Assembly: GCA_947503275.1 (NCBI GenBank)
Contig: CANNCZ010000001.1
Location: 186,001-250,000, forward strand
Direction: 5' to 3'
DNA: 64,000 nt
Source of the DNA: an uncultured Erythrobacter sp.
Lineage (GTDB): Bacteria; Pseudomonadota; Alphaproteobacteria; Sphingomonadales; Sphingomonadaceae
Position 1 is the stretch's first letter. Each line of letters opens with the position of its first letter. Below are positions 9,243-24,970 of this stretch, one piece after another. Position numbers and translations under genes: made by a program. Below the pieces are notes generated by a model. The model was given only the letters and a program-made list of their open reading frames with translations, had not been told where the DNA came from and ran no database searches.

Positions 9243-9724
9243 TGCTGAGTTTCCTTGTTCAACATATTCGCAAATACCGCGTGATTGTCCGCTCCGAATG
9301 AAGCGAGTTCTACGGTGCTTTCAGTGGTCGTATCGCGCAATGTAAGCGCGCCAGTGTCCCATTCGATCAACTCAAACGGAACCGAACGTCCGATCCCTCT
9401 GATCCGGCGTTGATGAACGAAACTGCGCATGGTGGAGCGCACAAAGCCGCCGGTACCGGGGCCGTAACTAACAATCTCCTCGCCAGAGAAAGCATCCTCA
9501 ACCCGCACCGTACCATCCGCCTCATCAAAGAAGGCCAGTGAGCGCGTGGCGACAGACATAGTGCCAGCATCCGCACGCGCTTCGGCCGGGACGGACTGCC
9601 GGTCAAAGAAGCCAAAGCTGACCGCGCTGGTCAAAGCGAGGACTGATGCGATGAGGCCACCCATCATCATCAACGGCACGCGGTGGACGGTGATCTCGTC
9701 CTCTTCATATTCGCGAACGATCAT
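9239..9724 (-). CDS. puhC: Photosynthetic complex assembly protein PuhC
   Basis: 161 residues. A short cytoplasmic N-terminus is followed by one membrane segment (about residues 18-40) and a periplasmic domain rich in beta-strands (VATRSLAFFDEADGTVRVEDAFSGEEIVSYGPGTGGFVRS), the standard PuhC arrangement. PuhC assists assembly of LH1 around the reaction centre in Rhodobacter. ATGA overlaps with puhB upstream and the small unknown gene downstream place it firmly in the puh operon. Confidence 0.9.
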   Translation of the reverse strand: MIVREYEEDEITVHRVPLMMMGGLIASVLALTSAVSFGFFDRQSVPAEARADAGTMSVATRSLAFFDEADGTVRVEDAFSGEEIVSYGPGTGGFVRSTMRSFVHQRRIRGIGRSVPFELIEWDTGALTLRDTTTESTVELASFGADNHAVFANMLNKETQQ

Positions 9725-10386
9725 GCTGGCGCTCCCGTCAGTTCAGTGTCGAGGGGAGTAGCGGTGCTTTGCGTTTGCGATGTGCTGCGTTCAATCGCCA
9801 CATGCGCAGCGCAGGCATCGGCCAACAATGCGGCGACCTTCTGCGCCTCCGGCACAGCGCGCAGCATCGGTTGCGGCTGATTCAAACGCCATGGGCGGGC
9901 ATGCGGCCAAAGTAGCATATATCCGAGCAGCCGCTCACCGCCGACCTCCAGCGAGATGTCGCCGTGGCTCTTACCGCGCGCTTTCATATCGGCAGAAATG
10001 ACATGTTTCAGCGGCACATTGATCCGCGTCTCTAGCGCCATACCAATGCGCATGATCAGGCGTGTATCTGTGAGGATGTACATTGTCGTACGCACGCTCA
10101 GCCATGCCAGTGCATGCAAAATGCCGACCGCCGCCACGCCCAGCACTGCGCAAACAATCGCCGTGTTCACATTGCCCATGATCACTGAGACAGCAATCAG
10201 GATTGCGAAGTAAATTCCTACGCTGCGAGTGTGAAAGGCGGTGCGTGAAAGGTGCGACAGCTCTGGCCGCCCCTTCCACAATACCTTCTCATCCGCTGCC
10301 GGAGTGCCCATTGGATCGCCGTGAGCGGTTGGACCCGCCTCTTGCGTCTGCGTGTGTGTGTTATGTTCGATGTGATCCCCCATCAT
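9721..10386 (-). CDS. puhB: Photosynthetic complex assembly protein PuhB
   Basis: About 221 residues. After a polar N-terminus of some 45 residues, two hydrophobic segments (around residues 58-78 and 80-100) form a hairpin. They are followed by a PH-like soluble domain (TMYILTDTRLIMRIGMALETRINVPLKHVIS), as in bacterial PuhB. PuhB is an inner-membrane assembly factor for the reaction centre. The frame extends upstream to 10533 inside puhA, but the first sensible starts are the paired ATGs at 10386 and 10383, one base after the puhA stop; the first is given. Confidence 0.9.
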   Translation of the reverse strand: MMGDHIEHNTHTQTQEAGPTAHGDPMGTPAADEKVLWKGRPELSHLSRTAFHTRSVGIYFAILIAVSVIMGNVNTAIVCAVLGVAAVGILHALAWLSVRTTMYILTDTRLIMRIGMALETRINVPLKHVISADMKARGKSHGDISLEVGGERLLGYMLLWPHARPWRLNQPQPMLRAVPEAQKVAALLADACAAHVAIERSTSQTQSTATPLDTELTGAPA

Positions 10387-10387
10387 C

Positions 10388-11215
10388 TTACATCCAAGGT
10401 TCTGAGCGTTCAGGCGTCGCGTACATGTAGCCGCCGCCGTAATAGGCCATGATCTTATCCTCTTCGAGGCGTGTGATCTGACCCGCTGTGGCAATCGCCG
10501 GTGTGGCGTCAAACTGGTCTGAGCGAATGGCATCGATGTCGATCAAAGCGGTCTGATCATCCACTAGAGGGGTGATCCCGCCAAGGAAGCCGGTGCCCTG
10601 AACCGCGGCAACGCCCATCGGTGCGAGCACCTTCCTGCCCGAACCGGTCGTCACTTCGAGATAGCGGATAATATGCTCGGCCTGATCAACCCAGACATCG
10701 CTGACTGTGCCGGCAAGTTTCTTGTCCGCGCCGTATACGGGCAGACCGACCGGATCATCATCCATTGGAGCGATTTCGATCTCGTGGCTATCACCAATCG
10801 GCACAATGCGTGGGCGACCATCGAATGTGAGGTCTGGATAGTCTGCGCGGTTCGCATAGGCCGCTGGGCCAACACCATCGACCATCGCATCACCGGTTGG
10901 CACATAGGGAGCGCCCGCTGCACCAAATGATTGTTTAGCAGCGATGTTCAGATCATCGCGCGGCACATCTTCAGGAATGTATGTGCCTCGGCCATTGGGC
11001 AATTTGAACACTTTCTTCGCACCATCGGACAAAGGTGTCCCGCCTAGAACAGCGCCGTTTTGCTCATTTTCAAGCGGATAGCCTTCGCGGCGGCTTTCGC
11101 GGTTGAGGTAAAACACCAGACCGATGAAGAAGACAAAGAACAAGATGAACGCCAGTTCGGCGACGTCGAATGTCCCTGCAATATAGGTGGTCCCGATCAG
11201 ATGGGTGGCAGTCAT
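10388..11215 (-). CDS. puhA: Photosynthetic reaction centre H subunit
   Basis: 275 residues with the H-subunit layout: short periplasmic N-terminus, one membrane helix (about residues 17-38, AELAFILFFVFFIGLVFYL), RESRREGYPLE right after it, then a cytoplasmic PRC-barrel domain (GLPVYGADKKLAGTVSDVWVDQAEHIIRYLEV). It caps the cytoplasmic face of L/M and shapes proton delivery to QB. It lies upstream of puhB and 76 bases downstream of lhaA; this is the largest gap within the left arm, so a separate promoter or processing site is possible there. Confidence 0.95.
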   Translation of the reverse strand: MTATHLIGTTYIAGTFDVAELAFILFFVFFIGLVFYLNRESRREGYPLENEQNGAVLGGTPLSDGAKKVFKLPNGRGTYIPEDVPRDDLNIAAKQSFGAAGAPYVPTGDAMVDGVGPAAYANRADYPDLTFDGRPRIVPIGDSHEIEIAPMDDDPVGLPVYGADKKLAGTVSDVWVDQAEHIIRYLEVTTGSGRKVLAPMGVAAVQGTGFLGGITPLVDDQTALIDIDAIRSDQFDATPAIATAGQITRLEEDKIMAYYGGGYMYATPERSEPWM

Positions 11216-11291
11216 GGTACTTTCCTCTCATAGGATTGCGGGCATTGGCGGATGCCCCCAGCGTGTATGCGCGCGATCCCCTTACGCACGG

Positions 11292-12736
11292 TCATGTCGG
11301 AAATTCGCGCAGGCCAAACGGTTGGTCCGCGCTCTCCCCGGTTTCATTTGAGTTGCGGCGAGCATGACCGACAAGCGGTCCGATCACTGCAAGAGCTGCC
11401 AGCAGCAGAACGATTTCGATCAGGTAGACTGACGTGTATCCGGTCGCTCTGGTCGCGCCGATAATCATGGTCGATGCGGCCGGATCGGTGTTTACGGCGA
11501 AAGCTGCGATCACATCGCGCAACACTCCGCCAAACGCGATGCCTGCGCCCGCACAGGTCGCCTGCACGGCTCCCCATGCGCCCAGCGCAAGACCAGCGGT
11601 CTCGCTCTTTGCAAGGTTCATCGCCTCTATCAGAGTGCCGACTGAAAATAGGCCCAGCCCAAGGCCGATCAAACCCGCACCGATATAAAGCATGGTGGGC
11701 GAAGCAAAAGCGGGCGCGAACACGACCAGCAAGAATGCGTTTACGCCTGTGACCAAACCCAGACCTGCAATGCGGAGCGGATCACCACCGCGCGACAGCG
11801 AGCGGCCTGACAGCATAAAACCAACAAGCGCACCAAACGCCCAAGCGCCTGTGAGAGCGGTCGTCGCGCCCACTGATAAACCAAGGATTTCGCCGCCAAA
11901 TGGCTCAAGCAAAGCATCCTGCATCGCAAAGGCTGCTGCGCCAATTCCGATAGCGATCAACAACCGCGCATTGCGGCCATCGCGCACAAAACCATTCCAC
12001 AATTCGCCAAAGCTCGGCGCATCTGGATCAGCCTTGGTCCGGTCTGGCGCGCGTGCTTCCTGTTTCCAAAGAGCCATGAGATTGAGCACCATAGTCAACA
12101 CCGCAGCGGCTTGGATCACTTGCACCAAACGTGTGGGCGAGAATTCAATCAATAGCCCACCAATCACAAAGGCGGACAACATCATGCCGACCAACAGCAT
12201 GACATAAAGCAACGCCACGGCGCGGGGACGTTTGTTTTCAGGCGCAAGGTCTGTCGCAAGAGCAAGCCCAGCGGTCTGCGTCACATGAAACCCGGTTCCG
12301 GTCAGCAGGAACGCGACAGCTGCTGCAACCATACCGATCGCAAAGTTCTCAGGACGGCTCAGATGGAGAAGCGCAAACGGCATAATCGCCAGGCCACCAA
12401 ACTGCATAAGCGTACCGAACCAGATATACGGGACGCGCCGCCAGCCAAGCGCAGAGATATGTCGATCAGAACGATGCCCGATCAAAGCGCGAAACGGCGC
12501 AACGAGCAGCGGCACCGCAATCAGCAAAGCAACCACCCAAGTCGGCGTGCCCAGCTCAACCACCATGACCCGGTTTAGCGTTCCCGACAACAGCACCATT
12601 GCCATACCAACGCTCACCTGAAACATCGACAGGCGCAACAAACGTCCCAGCGGCAGCTCATGGCTGGCCGCATCTGCAAACGGCAGAAAGGCCATAGCGG
12701 CCTTGCTGATCTTTACAGGTGGGGGTTTGGTTTGGC

Positions 12737-12740
<4 letters not shown>
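11292..12740 (-). CDS. lhaA: LhaA, BCD-family MFS protein for LH1 assembly
   Basis: 482 residues, about twelve membrane segments, PucC/LhaA (BCD) branch of the major facilitator superfamily. Typical motifs are LSGTLNRVMVVELG near residue 53 and PFRALIGHRSD near 81. LhaA helps deliver pigment or insert LH1 polypeptides. It lies between bchM and puhA, the standard place for lhaA; the second family member at 24970 differs in context. Start overlaps the bchM stop by ATGA. Confidence 0.92.
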
Positions 12741-17933
<5,193 letters not shown>

Positions 17934-17944
<11 letters not shown>

Positions 17945-19490
17945 AATGCGCCTTTGCATCATACAGCGTGTCGAGATCGATCTGAGCGCGGCCCTGATCA
18001 CTCGCATAGGCTTCTGTGTTGCGACGCGCTTTACCGCGGACAAAGAACGGGATTTTCTTCAGCTCGCGTTCGGCTTCGCTGGTCCAGATATTCGCATCGT
18101 TCGCCGGTTCTGCGGGCTGTGCGACTTGCACGGCTTCAACCTTAGTTGGCTGAGTTGGCGAATGCGCGGCGTGATGCGATGCGCCTGCTTCGTCAGAGAA
18201 TTCGAAATCCTCGCGGAACATGGTGAGCAGATGCTCCTCCAGCCCCATGACCAGCGGGTGGACCCAGCTGTCAAAGATTACATTCGCGCCTTCAAAACCC
18301 ATTTGCGGGGAGTGGCGCGCAGGGAAATCCTGCACATGGACAGGCGACGAGATCACCGCGCACGGCATCCCCAAACGCTTGGCAATGTGCCGCTCCATCT
18401 GGGTGCCCAGCACCAATTCAGGCGCAGCCTCGGCGATGGCTTCTTCGACAGCCAAGTGATCGTCGGTGATCAGCGGTTCGACGCCGTAGAGCTTTGCTGC
18501 CTCGCGCACTTCGCGGGCGAATTCGCGGTTGTAACAACCAAGCCCGCAGACCTCGAAGCCGAGTTCGTCGCGGGCGATCCGGGCGGCGGCAACGGCATGG
18601 GTCGCATCGCCAAAGATAAAGACGCGCTTGCCGGTGAGATAAGTCGAGTCGACCGATCTGCTCCACCAAGGCATCCGTGATTGAGTGTCGCCGAGGGCAG
18701 GCGTGGGATCTGCACCTGCTACCTCGGCGACGTCGGAAATAAACGCACGAGTGGCGCCTACACCGATGGGGATGGTCCGGATCGTTGGCTGTTTGAACGT
18801 GCGTTCAAGCCAACGAGCGGCCTCATCTGCGATTTCTGGATAAAGGACGATGTTGAAGTCTGCTGCGCCAATGCGCGCGATGTCGGATGGACGCGCATCG
18901 AGCGGCGCGACCAGATTGATTTCAACATCGAGTGTTTGAAGGATCTTGCGAATTTCGACCAAATCATCGCGGTGGCGAAAGCCCAATGCGGTGGGGCCGA
19001 GAATGTTGGCGCGTGCTTTACGACCTTCACGCGGTCCGGGCGTTACGTCTTTGTCCGCAAGATGCCGGATGACTTGGTAAAACGTTTCTGCAGCGCCCCA
19101 GTTTTCTTTGCGTTGATAGCTGGGCAGCTCGAGCGGGATTGCGGGGCAGGGCAGGTTCATCGCCTCTATCAGGCCGCCAGGATCATCCTGAATCAATTCC
19201 GCTGTGCAGGACGCGCCGACGATCATCGCCTCGGGTTTGAATCGCTCGGCGGCTTCCATCGCAGCGTCTTGGAACAGTTGCGCTGTGTCTTTGCCCAAAT
19301 CGCGCGCTTCGAATGTGGTGTAGGTGACGGGCGGACGCTTGCCGCGCCGCTCGATCATCGTGAACAACAGATCTGCGTAAGTGTCACCCTGCGGCGCGTG
19401 CAGGACATAATGCAGCCCCTCCATCGCGGTTGCGATCCGCATCGCGCCGACATGGGGCGGGCCTTCATAGGTCCAGACGGATAATTGCAT
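17934..19490 (-). CDS. bchB: Dark-operative protochlorophyllide reductase subunit B
   Basis: 518 residues, NifK-like subunit of the (BchNB)2 catalytic component. Asp36 (in QGDTYADL), the unusual oxygen ligand of the 4Fe-4S cluster known from the Rhodobacter structure, is at exactly residue 36. The cysteine of [12 protein letters not shown] is near residue 95. A Pro/Glu-rich linker (about 430-455) leads to the C-terminal domain with [22 protein letters not shown], typical of BchB. It starts 3 bases after the bchN stop and overlaps bchH by 11 bases. Confidence 0.96.
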
Positions 19491-19493
19491 CGC

Positions 19494-21337
<1,844 letters not shown>

Positions 21338-21386
21338 AATCTGTCCTTCCTCTCAGGAACGATGAGTACGCCTATCCAAACACAAG

Positions 21387-21420
21387 TGTCAACTTTATTG
21401 GACGTAATAATAATTGGACA
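21387..21420. promoter_or_regulatory. Tandem PpsR/CrtJ-like operators between bchF and ppaA
   Basis: Two abutting 18-bp sites of the TGT-N12-ACA type: TGTCAACTTTATTGGACG (21387-21404) and CGTAATAATAATTGGACA (21403-21420). Each has one imperfect outer triplet, and the imperfect ends share the central CG. The TGTCAA of the first reads as TTGACA toward bchF, a perfect -35 hexamer about 50 bases before the bchF start. The motif is that of PpsR, whose gene lies nearby. Confidence 0.6.
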
Positions 21421-21582
21421 ATATATGGCGATCAAATTCGGCAAGTTTGCCTTGTTTTGCAAACAGGTATAGCATCAGTGAAATTGACGGAGCACGAGTC
21501 GGCATCCATTCGACCTCGTCAATCTCGACGCACAGCGCGCCAATCTCGGAGACTATCAGCCGGGACACGGGAGAGCTCAGAA

Positions 21583-22494
21583 ATGGCAACCGTACGGGGA
21601 TCCGGAATGATTGGCGCAGGCTCGGCCGCGCTTCGCAAAGTGATGGTCAATCCGCTCGCTCGGTTGCGATCTTCTTCTGATGATAGCGCTGCTGCTGAAC
21701 CCGATGGATCGCTCAACGCGATTATCGAAGGTGAGATCATTCCCAAGCTGTTGATGGCCCACGCTGTCGAAGCATCGGGCAAAAGCAATGGCAGCAAACG
21801 CCAATCTACCGAAATCTCCGCGCGCGACGCGCACCGCTTCGCATCCATGCCGTTGGAACTCGAAGCGGCTGGCCTGATGGAGGAGATCGATAGTTTTCTC
21901 GCCGATGGCGTCACTGTTGAAGCGGTCTATCTTGATCTGCTGGCGCCGGCTGCGCGTAAGCTTGGCGATATGTGGTGTGAGGATGAGTGTGACTTTATCG
22001 AAGTCACCATGGGCCTTTGGCGGTTGCAGGAAGTGATGCGCGAGATTGGCGCACGCACGCCGGTGGATCGGGTTGCACCTGTCTCCAACGCTCCGCGCGC
22101 TTTGTTCGCGCCAATGCCTGGTGACCAGCACAGTTTTGGCGCGCTCATGATTGATGAGATTTTCACACGCGCCGGATGGAACAGTACCGCTTTACCCCGT
22201 GCATTGCGCAAAGAATTACTCGATGCAGTTTCCCGGGAACCGTTCGATCTCGTAGGATTGACCCTCACGCGCGATTGCCCTAGCTCGGCTGTTGCAAATT
22301 TTATAACAGCCACGCGTAAAGTGTCGGCTAATCCTCACCTCTCTATTCTAATCGGTGGTCACATGATCAACCAAAATCCAGCATTTGTTGCCGAAGTGGG
22401 AGCCGATGGGACCGGCGCCGACGCTCGTGCCGCGCTCGACGTGGCAGAGCGATTGGTCCAGTCCGCCCCGGTGCGTGCGCATATGCTGCGTTAG
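21583..22494 (+). CDS. ppaA: PpaA/AerR-family cobalamin-binding antirepressor
   Basis: About 303 residues. The helical cap (residues 95-155, with GDMWCEDECDFIEVTMGLWRLQEV) and a Rossmann-like B12 domain (residues 170-290) match PpaA/AerR. The B12-contacting histidine candidate is His183 in PGDQHSFG, and the family's LTLTRDCPSS and ILIGGHMI strands follow. In Rhodobacter this protein binds cobalamin in a light-dependent way and relieves PpsR/CrtJ repression. The frame is open upstream to 21292, but the ATG at 21583 has GGGAGAG about 8 bases upstream and starts just before the conserved region. ppsR follows after 12 bases, so repressor and antirepressor are cotranscribed. Confidence 0.88.
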   Translation: MATVRGSGMIGAGSAALRKVMVNPLARLRSSSDDSAAAEPDGSLNAIIEGEIIPKLLMAHAVEASGKSNGSKRQSTEISARDAHRFASMPLELEAAGLMEEIDSFLADGVTVEAVYLDLLAPAARKLGDMWCEDECDFIEVTMGLWRLQEVMREIGARTPVDRVAPVSNAPRALFAPMPGDQHSFGALMIDEIFTRAGWNSTALPRALRKELLDAVSREPFDLVGLTLTRDCPSSAVANFITATRKVSANPHLSILIGGHMINQNPAFVAEVGADGTGADARAALDVAERLVQSAPVRAHMLR

Positions 22495-22506
22495 GGTGTC
22501 CCGCAA

Positions 22507-23928
22507 ATGCTAACCCGAAAACACTCCATCGAAGGGAAACACCCCTTCGGCAAAGCGGCCGAACTGTTTGATTCGCTCGACGCGGATGCAGCGATGAAAC
22601 TCGCTATGGTGGCTGGCGATATCACGCTGATCCTCGATGATATGGGCACAATCCTCGACACCGCATTTGACCCCAATGAATTCCCCGGATTTGAAGGGTG
22701 GGAAGGGTCGAACTGGATCGAAACTGTCACCATTGAAAGCCGTCCGAAAGTCATGGAAATGCTCGCGGCTGCTCGGCGCGGAGAGGTGCAACATTGGCGT
22801 CAGGTTAATCACCCGACCCGCGATGGCGATGTGCCGATCCGCTATGCCGTGCTCAGTGTGAATGGCGGTGAACACCGCATCGCCTTTGGCCGCGACCTGC
22901 GTGAAGCGGGCAAGATGCAGCAGCGATTGTTGCAAGTTCAGCAATCATTGGAGCGCGACTATCTGCGCATGCGTCAACTTGATGCGCGATACCGGATGCT
23001 GTTCGACAATTCGGGCGAGGCGGTTCTGATCCTCGAAGCATCCACGCTGCGCATCCGGGAAGGTAATGTTGCTGCACACACAATGTTGAGCGCTCGCCAA
23101 GGCAGTTTGCCCGGTAAGAAGCTAGCCGCTTTGCTGGACAAGTCCTCGCGCGATACTCTGCAATCTTTGGTCGGTGCTGCGCTGGCGTCTGATACGGCTA
23201 CTCCCGCGGAGCTGACGATTTCAAAGGGTTCGCGGGCGGTCGTGGTCACTGCAACTGGCTTTTCGCAAGATCGCGGACAGTTCCTACTGCTGCGCCTATC
23301 AGAGGTGCAATCCGCTGAGGCTCAGCCGGTTTCGCCTGTGCTCGAATTGATCGATCACATGCCTGATGCGTTTGTCGTGACTGATGCTAATCTCGAAGTG
23401 GTGAGCGCGAACACTGCCTTTGTCGAAATGGTTGAGGCCGCGAGCCTTGACCCGCTTCGTGGTCGGCCTTTGTCCAATTGGATCGGGCGTCCGGGCATCG
23501 ATATGGAATTGATTGAGGGCCAGATCGACCAACATGGTGCAGCTCGCAACGTCAGCACAGTTTTGCGCGTGGGTGATGAGGTCGACGGCGAAGCGATTGA
23601 ATTGTCCGCAGTTCGCACCGATGGCGAGAATGCTCTCTATGCTTTTGTCATCCGTCCGATTGGCCGACGTCTGCGCGATTTGCCGCCGGGTTCGCAGGAT
23701 CTTCCGCGCTCTGTTGAGCAGCTAACGGATCTTGTCGGGCGCATGTCGTTGAAAGAGATCGTACGCGAAAGCACCGATTTGATTGAGCGTTTGTGTATCG
23801 AAGCGGCGCTGCAATACACGTCGGACAACCGCGCCTCTGCGGCGGAGATTCTGGGCCTGTCACGACAGAGCCTGTACTCAAAGCTGCACCGCCACGGGCT
23901 GGGCAATCTGGATAGTGATCCGGACTGA
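22507..23928 (+). CDS. ppsR: PpsR/CrtJ transcriptional repressor of photosynthesis genes
   Basis: 473 residues in the PpsR layout: N-terminal PAS-like domain (residues about 30-130), Q-linker helix (135-155), two further PAS domains (about 160-265 and 275-385) and a Fis-type helix-turn-helix at 425-468 (AAEILGLSRQSLYSKLHRHGL). PpsR binds paired TGT-N12-ACA palindromes and shuts off bch, crt, puc and puf-linked promoters under oxygen or light. Only one cysteine exists, Cys430 (IERLCIEAAL), matching the DNA-binding-domain cysteine of Rhodobacter PpsR/CrtJ. The second redox cysteine between the PAS domains is absent. AGGG lies about 9 bases before the ATG. Confidence 0.93.
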   Translation: MLTRKHSIEGKHPFGKAAELFDSLDADAAMKLAMVAGDITLILDDMGTILDTAFDPNEFPGFEGWEGSNWIETVTIESRPKVMEMLAAARRGEVQHWRQVNHPTRDGDVPIRYAVLSVNGGEHRIAFGRDLREAGKMQQRLLQVQQSLERDYLRMRQLDARYRMLFDNSGEAVLILEASTLRIREGNVAAHTMLSARQGSLPGKKLAALLDKSSRDTLQSLVGAALASDTATPAELTISKGSRAVVVTATGFSQDRGQFLLLRLSEVQSAEAQPVSPVLELIDHMPDAFVVTDANLEVVSANTAFVEMVEAASLDPLRGRPLSNWIGRPGIDMELIEGQIDQHGAARNVSTVLRVGDEVDGEAIELSAVRTDGENALYAFVIRPIGRRLRDLPPGSQDLPRSVEQLTDLVGRMSLKEIVRESTDLIERLCIEAALQYTSDNRASAAEILGLSRQSLYSKLHRHGLGNLDSDPD

Positions 23929-24008
23929 CTTGCTTGCGATGCGTTTCGCGCAAAGCACTCCGATAAAACCCTCCCTGAATTGCGAATTGGGAAACTGACA
24001 TCATAAAG

Positions 24009-24049
24009 TGTCAATTTAAATTGACGCATGCGACTGTCAGGCATAGCCT
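24009..24049 (+). promoter_or_regulatory. PpsR operator overlapping the bchG promoter
   Basis: TGTCAATTTAAATTGACG (24009-24026) is an almost perfect 18-bp palindrome of the PpsR type, differing from TGT-N12-ACA only in the last base. Its right half, TTGACG (24021-24026), also serves as a -35 hexamer. A 17-base spacer leads to TAGCCT (24044-24049), a weak -10. The bchG ATG is only 6 bases further, so transcription from this promoter would start at or next to the start codon. Confidence 0.65.
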
Positions 24050-24055
24050 CCACCC

Positions 24056-24970
24056 ATGGAGCGCTCCGCCGTCTCGACTCGCAATCTGCCAATTCCGCCA
24101 AAAAGGCCGGCAGCGCGCGATGTTGTCCAACTCCTTAAACCCATCACCTGGTTTCCGCCCATGTGGGCTTTTATGTGCGGCGCAGTTTCGTCTGGCGCTG
24201 GGCTAGAGGGGCGTTGGCTGTTTGTCGCCGGCGGTGTGATGCTGGCAGGGCCGCTCGTTTGTGGGACGAGCCAAGCGGTGAACGACTGGTTTGACCGACA
24301 TGTCGACGCCATCAACGAACCTGATCGTCCGATCCCTTCTGGCCGCATTGCCGGGCGCTGGGGCCTTTATATCGCCCTTATCGCAAGTGCGCTTTCGGCA
24401 TTGGTCGCGTGGAGCCTTGGCCCGATTGTGTTTGTGGCTGGGCTAGTCGGACTGGCGCTCGCATGGGGATACAGCGCGCCTCCATTTCGTTTTAAGACGA
24501 GCGGCTGGACTGGCCCTGCAGTGGTTGGCCTTACCTATGAAGGGCTGAGCTGGTTCACTGGAGCTGCCGTTTTACTGGGCGCAATGCCGTCGACCGAAAA
24601 CCTTATCGTGTTGGTGCTCTACAGCATCGGCGCACACGGGATCATGACGCTCAACGATTTCAAAGCGGTTGAGGGGGATCGCGCAACCGGCCTTAAATCG
24701 CTCCCCGTAGTGCTGGGCGTGAAGCGCGCGGCATTGCTTGCATGTGCGGTGATGGCGTTGGCGCAGGTCGCCGTGATTGCGATGCTTGCAGCGTACGCGC
24801 TCACAATTTCAGCGCTGGTGGTGGGAGTGGCTTTGCTAGCGCAATTTGCCGCCATGCCGCGTTTGCTGCGAGATCCGGCGAAGTATGCTCCGTGGTATAA
24901 CGGTGTTGGAGTGACGCTATATGTGCTGGGCATGTTGGCGGCGGCTTTGGGGCTGGGGGGCTATATTTGA
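24056..24970 (+). CDS. bchG: Bacteriochlorophyll synthase
   Basis: 304 residues, about eight or nine membrane helices, UbiA-type prenyltransferase. It esterifies bacteriochlorophyllide a with geranylgeranyl or phytyl diphosphate. The metal-diphosphate motif is NDWFDRHVDAINEPDRPIPSG (about residues 81-101), and the N-terminal KPITWFPPMWAFMCG is diagnostic. The ATG at 24056 has no Shine-Dalgarno, and the predicted promoter leaves almost no leader. Stop overlaps the next ATG as TGATG. Confidence 0.94.
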   Translation: MERSAVSTRNLPIPPKRPAARDVVQLLKPITWFPPMWAFMCGAVSSGAGLEGRWLFVAGGVMLAGPLVCGTSQAVNDWFDRHVDAINEPDRPIPSGRIAGRWGLYIALIASALSALVAWSLGPIVFVAGLVGLALAWGYSAPPFRFKTSGWTGPAVVGLTYEGLSWFTGAAVLLGAMPSTENLIVLVLYSIGAHGIMTLNDFKAVEGDRATGLKSLPVVLGVKRAALLACAVMALAQVAVIAMLAAYALTISALVVGVALLAQFAAMPRLLRDPAKYAPWYNGVGVTLYVLGMLAAALGLGGYI

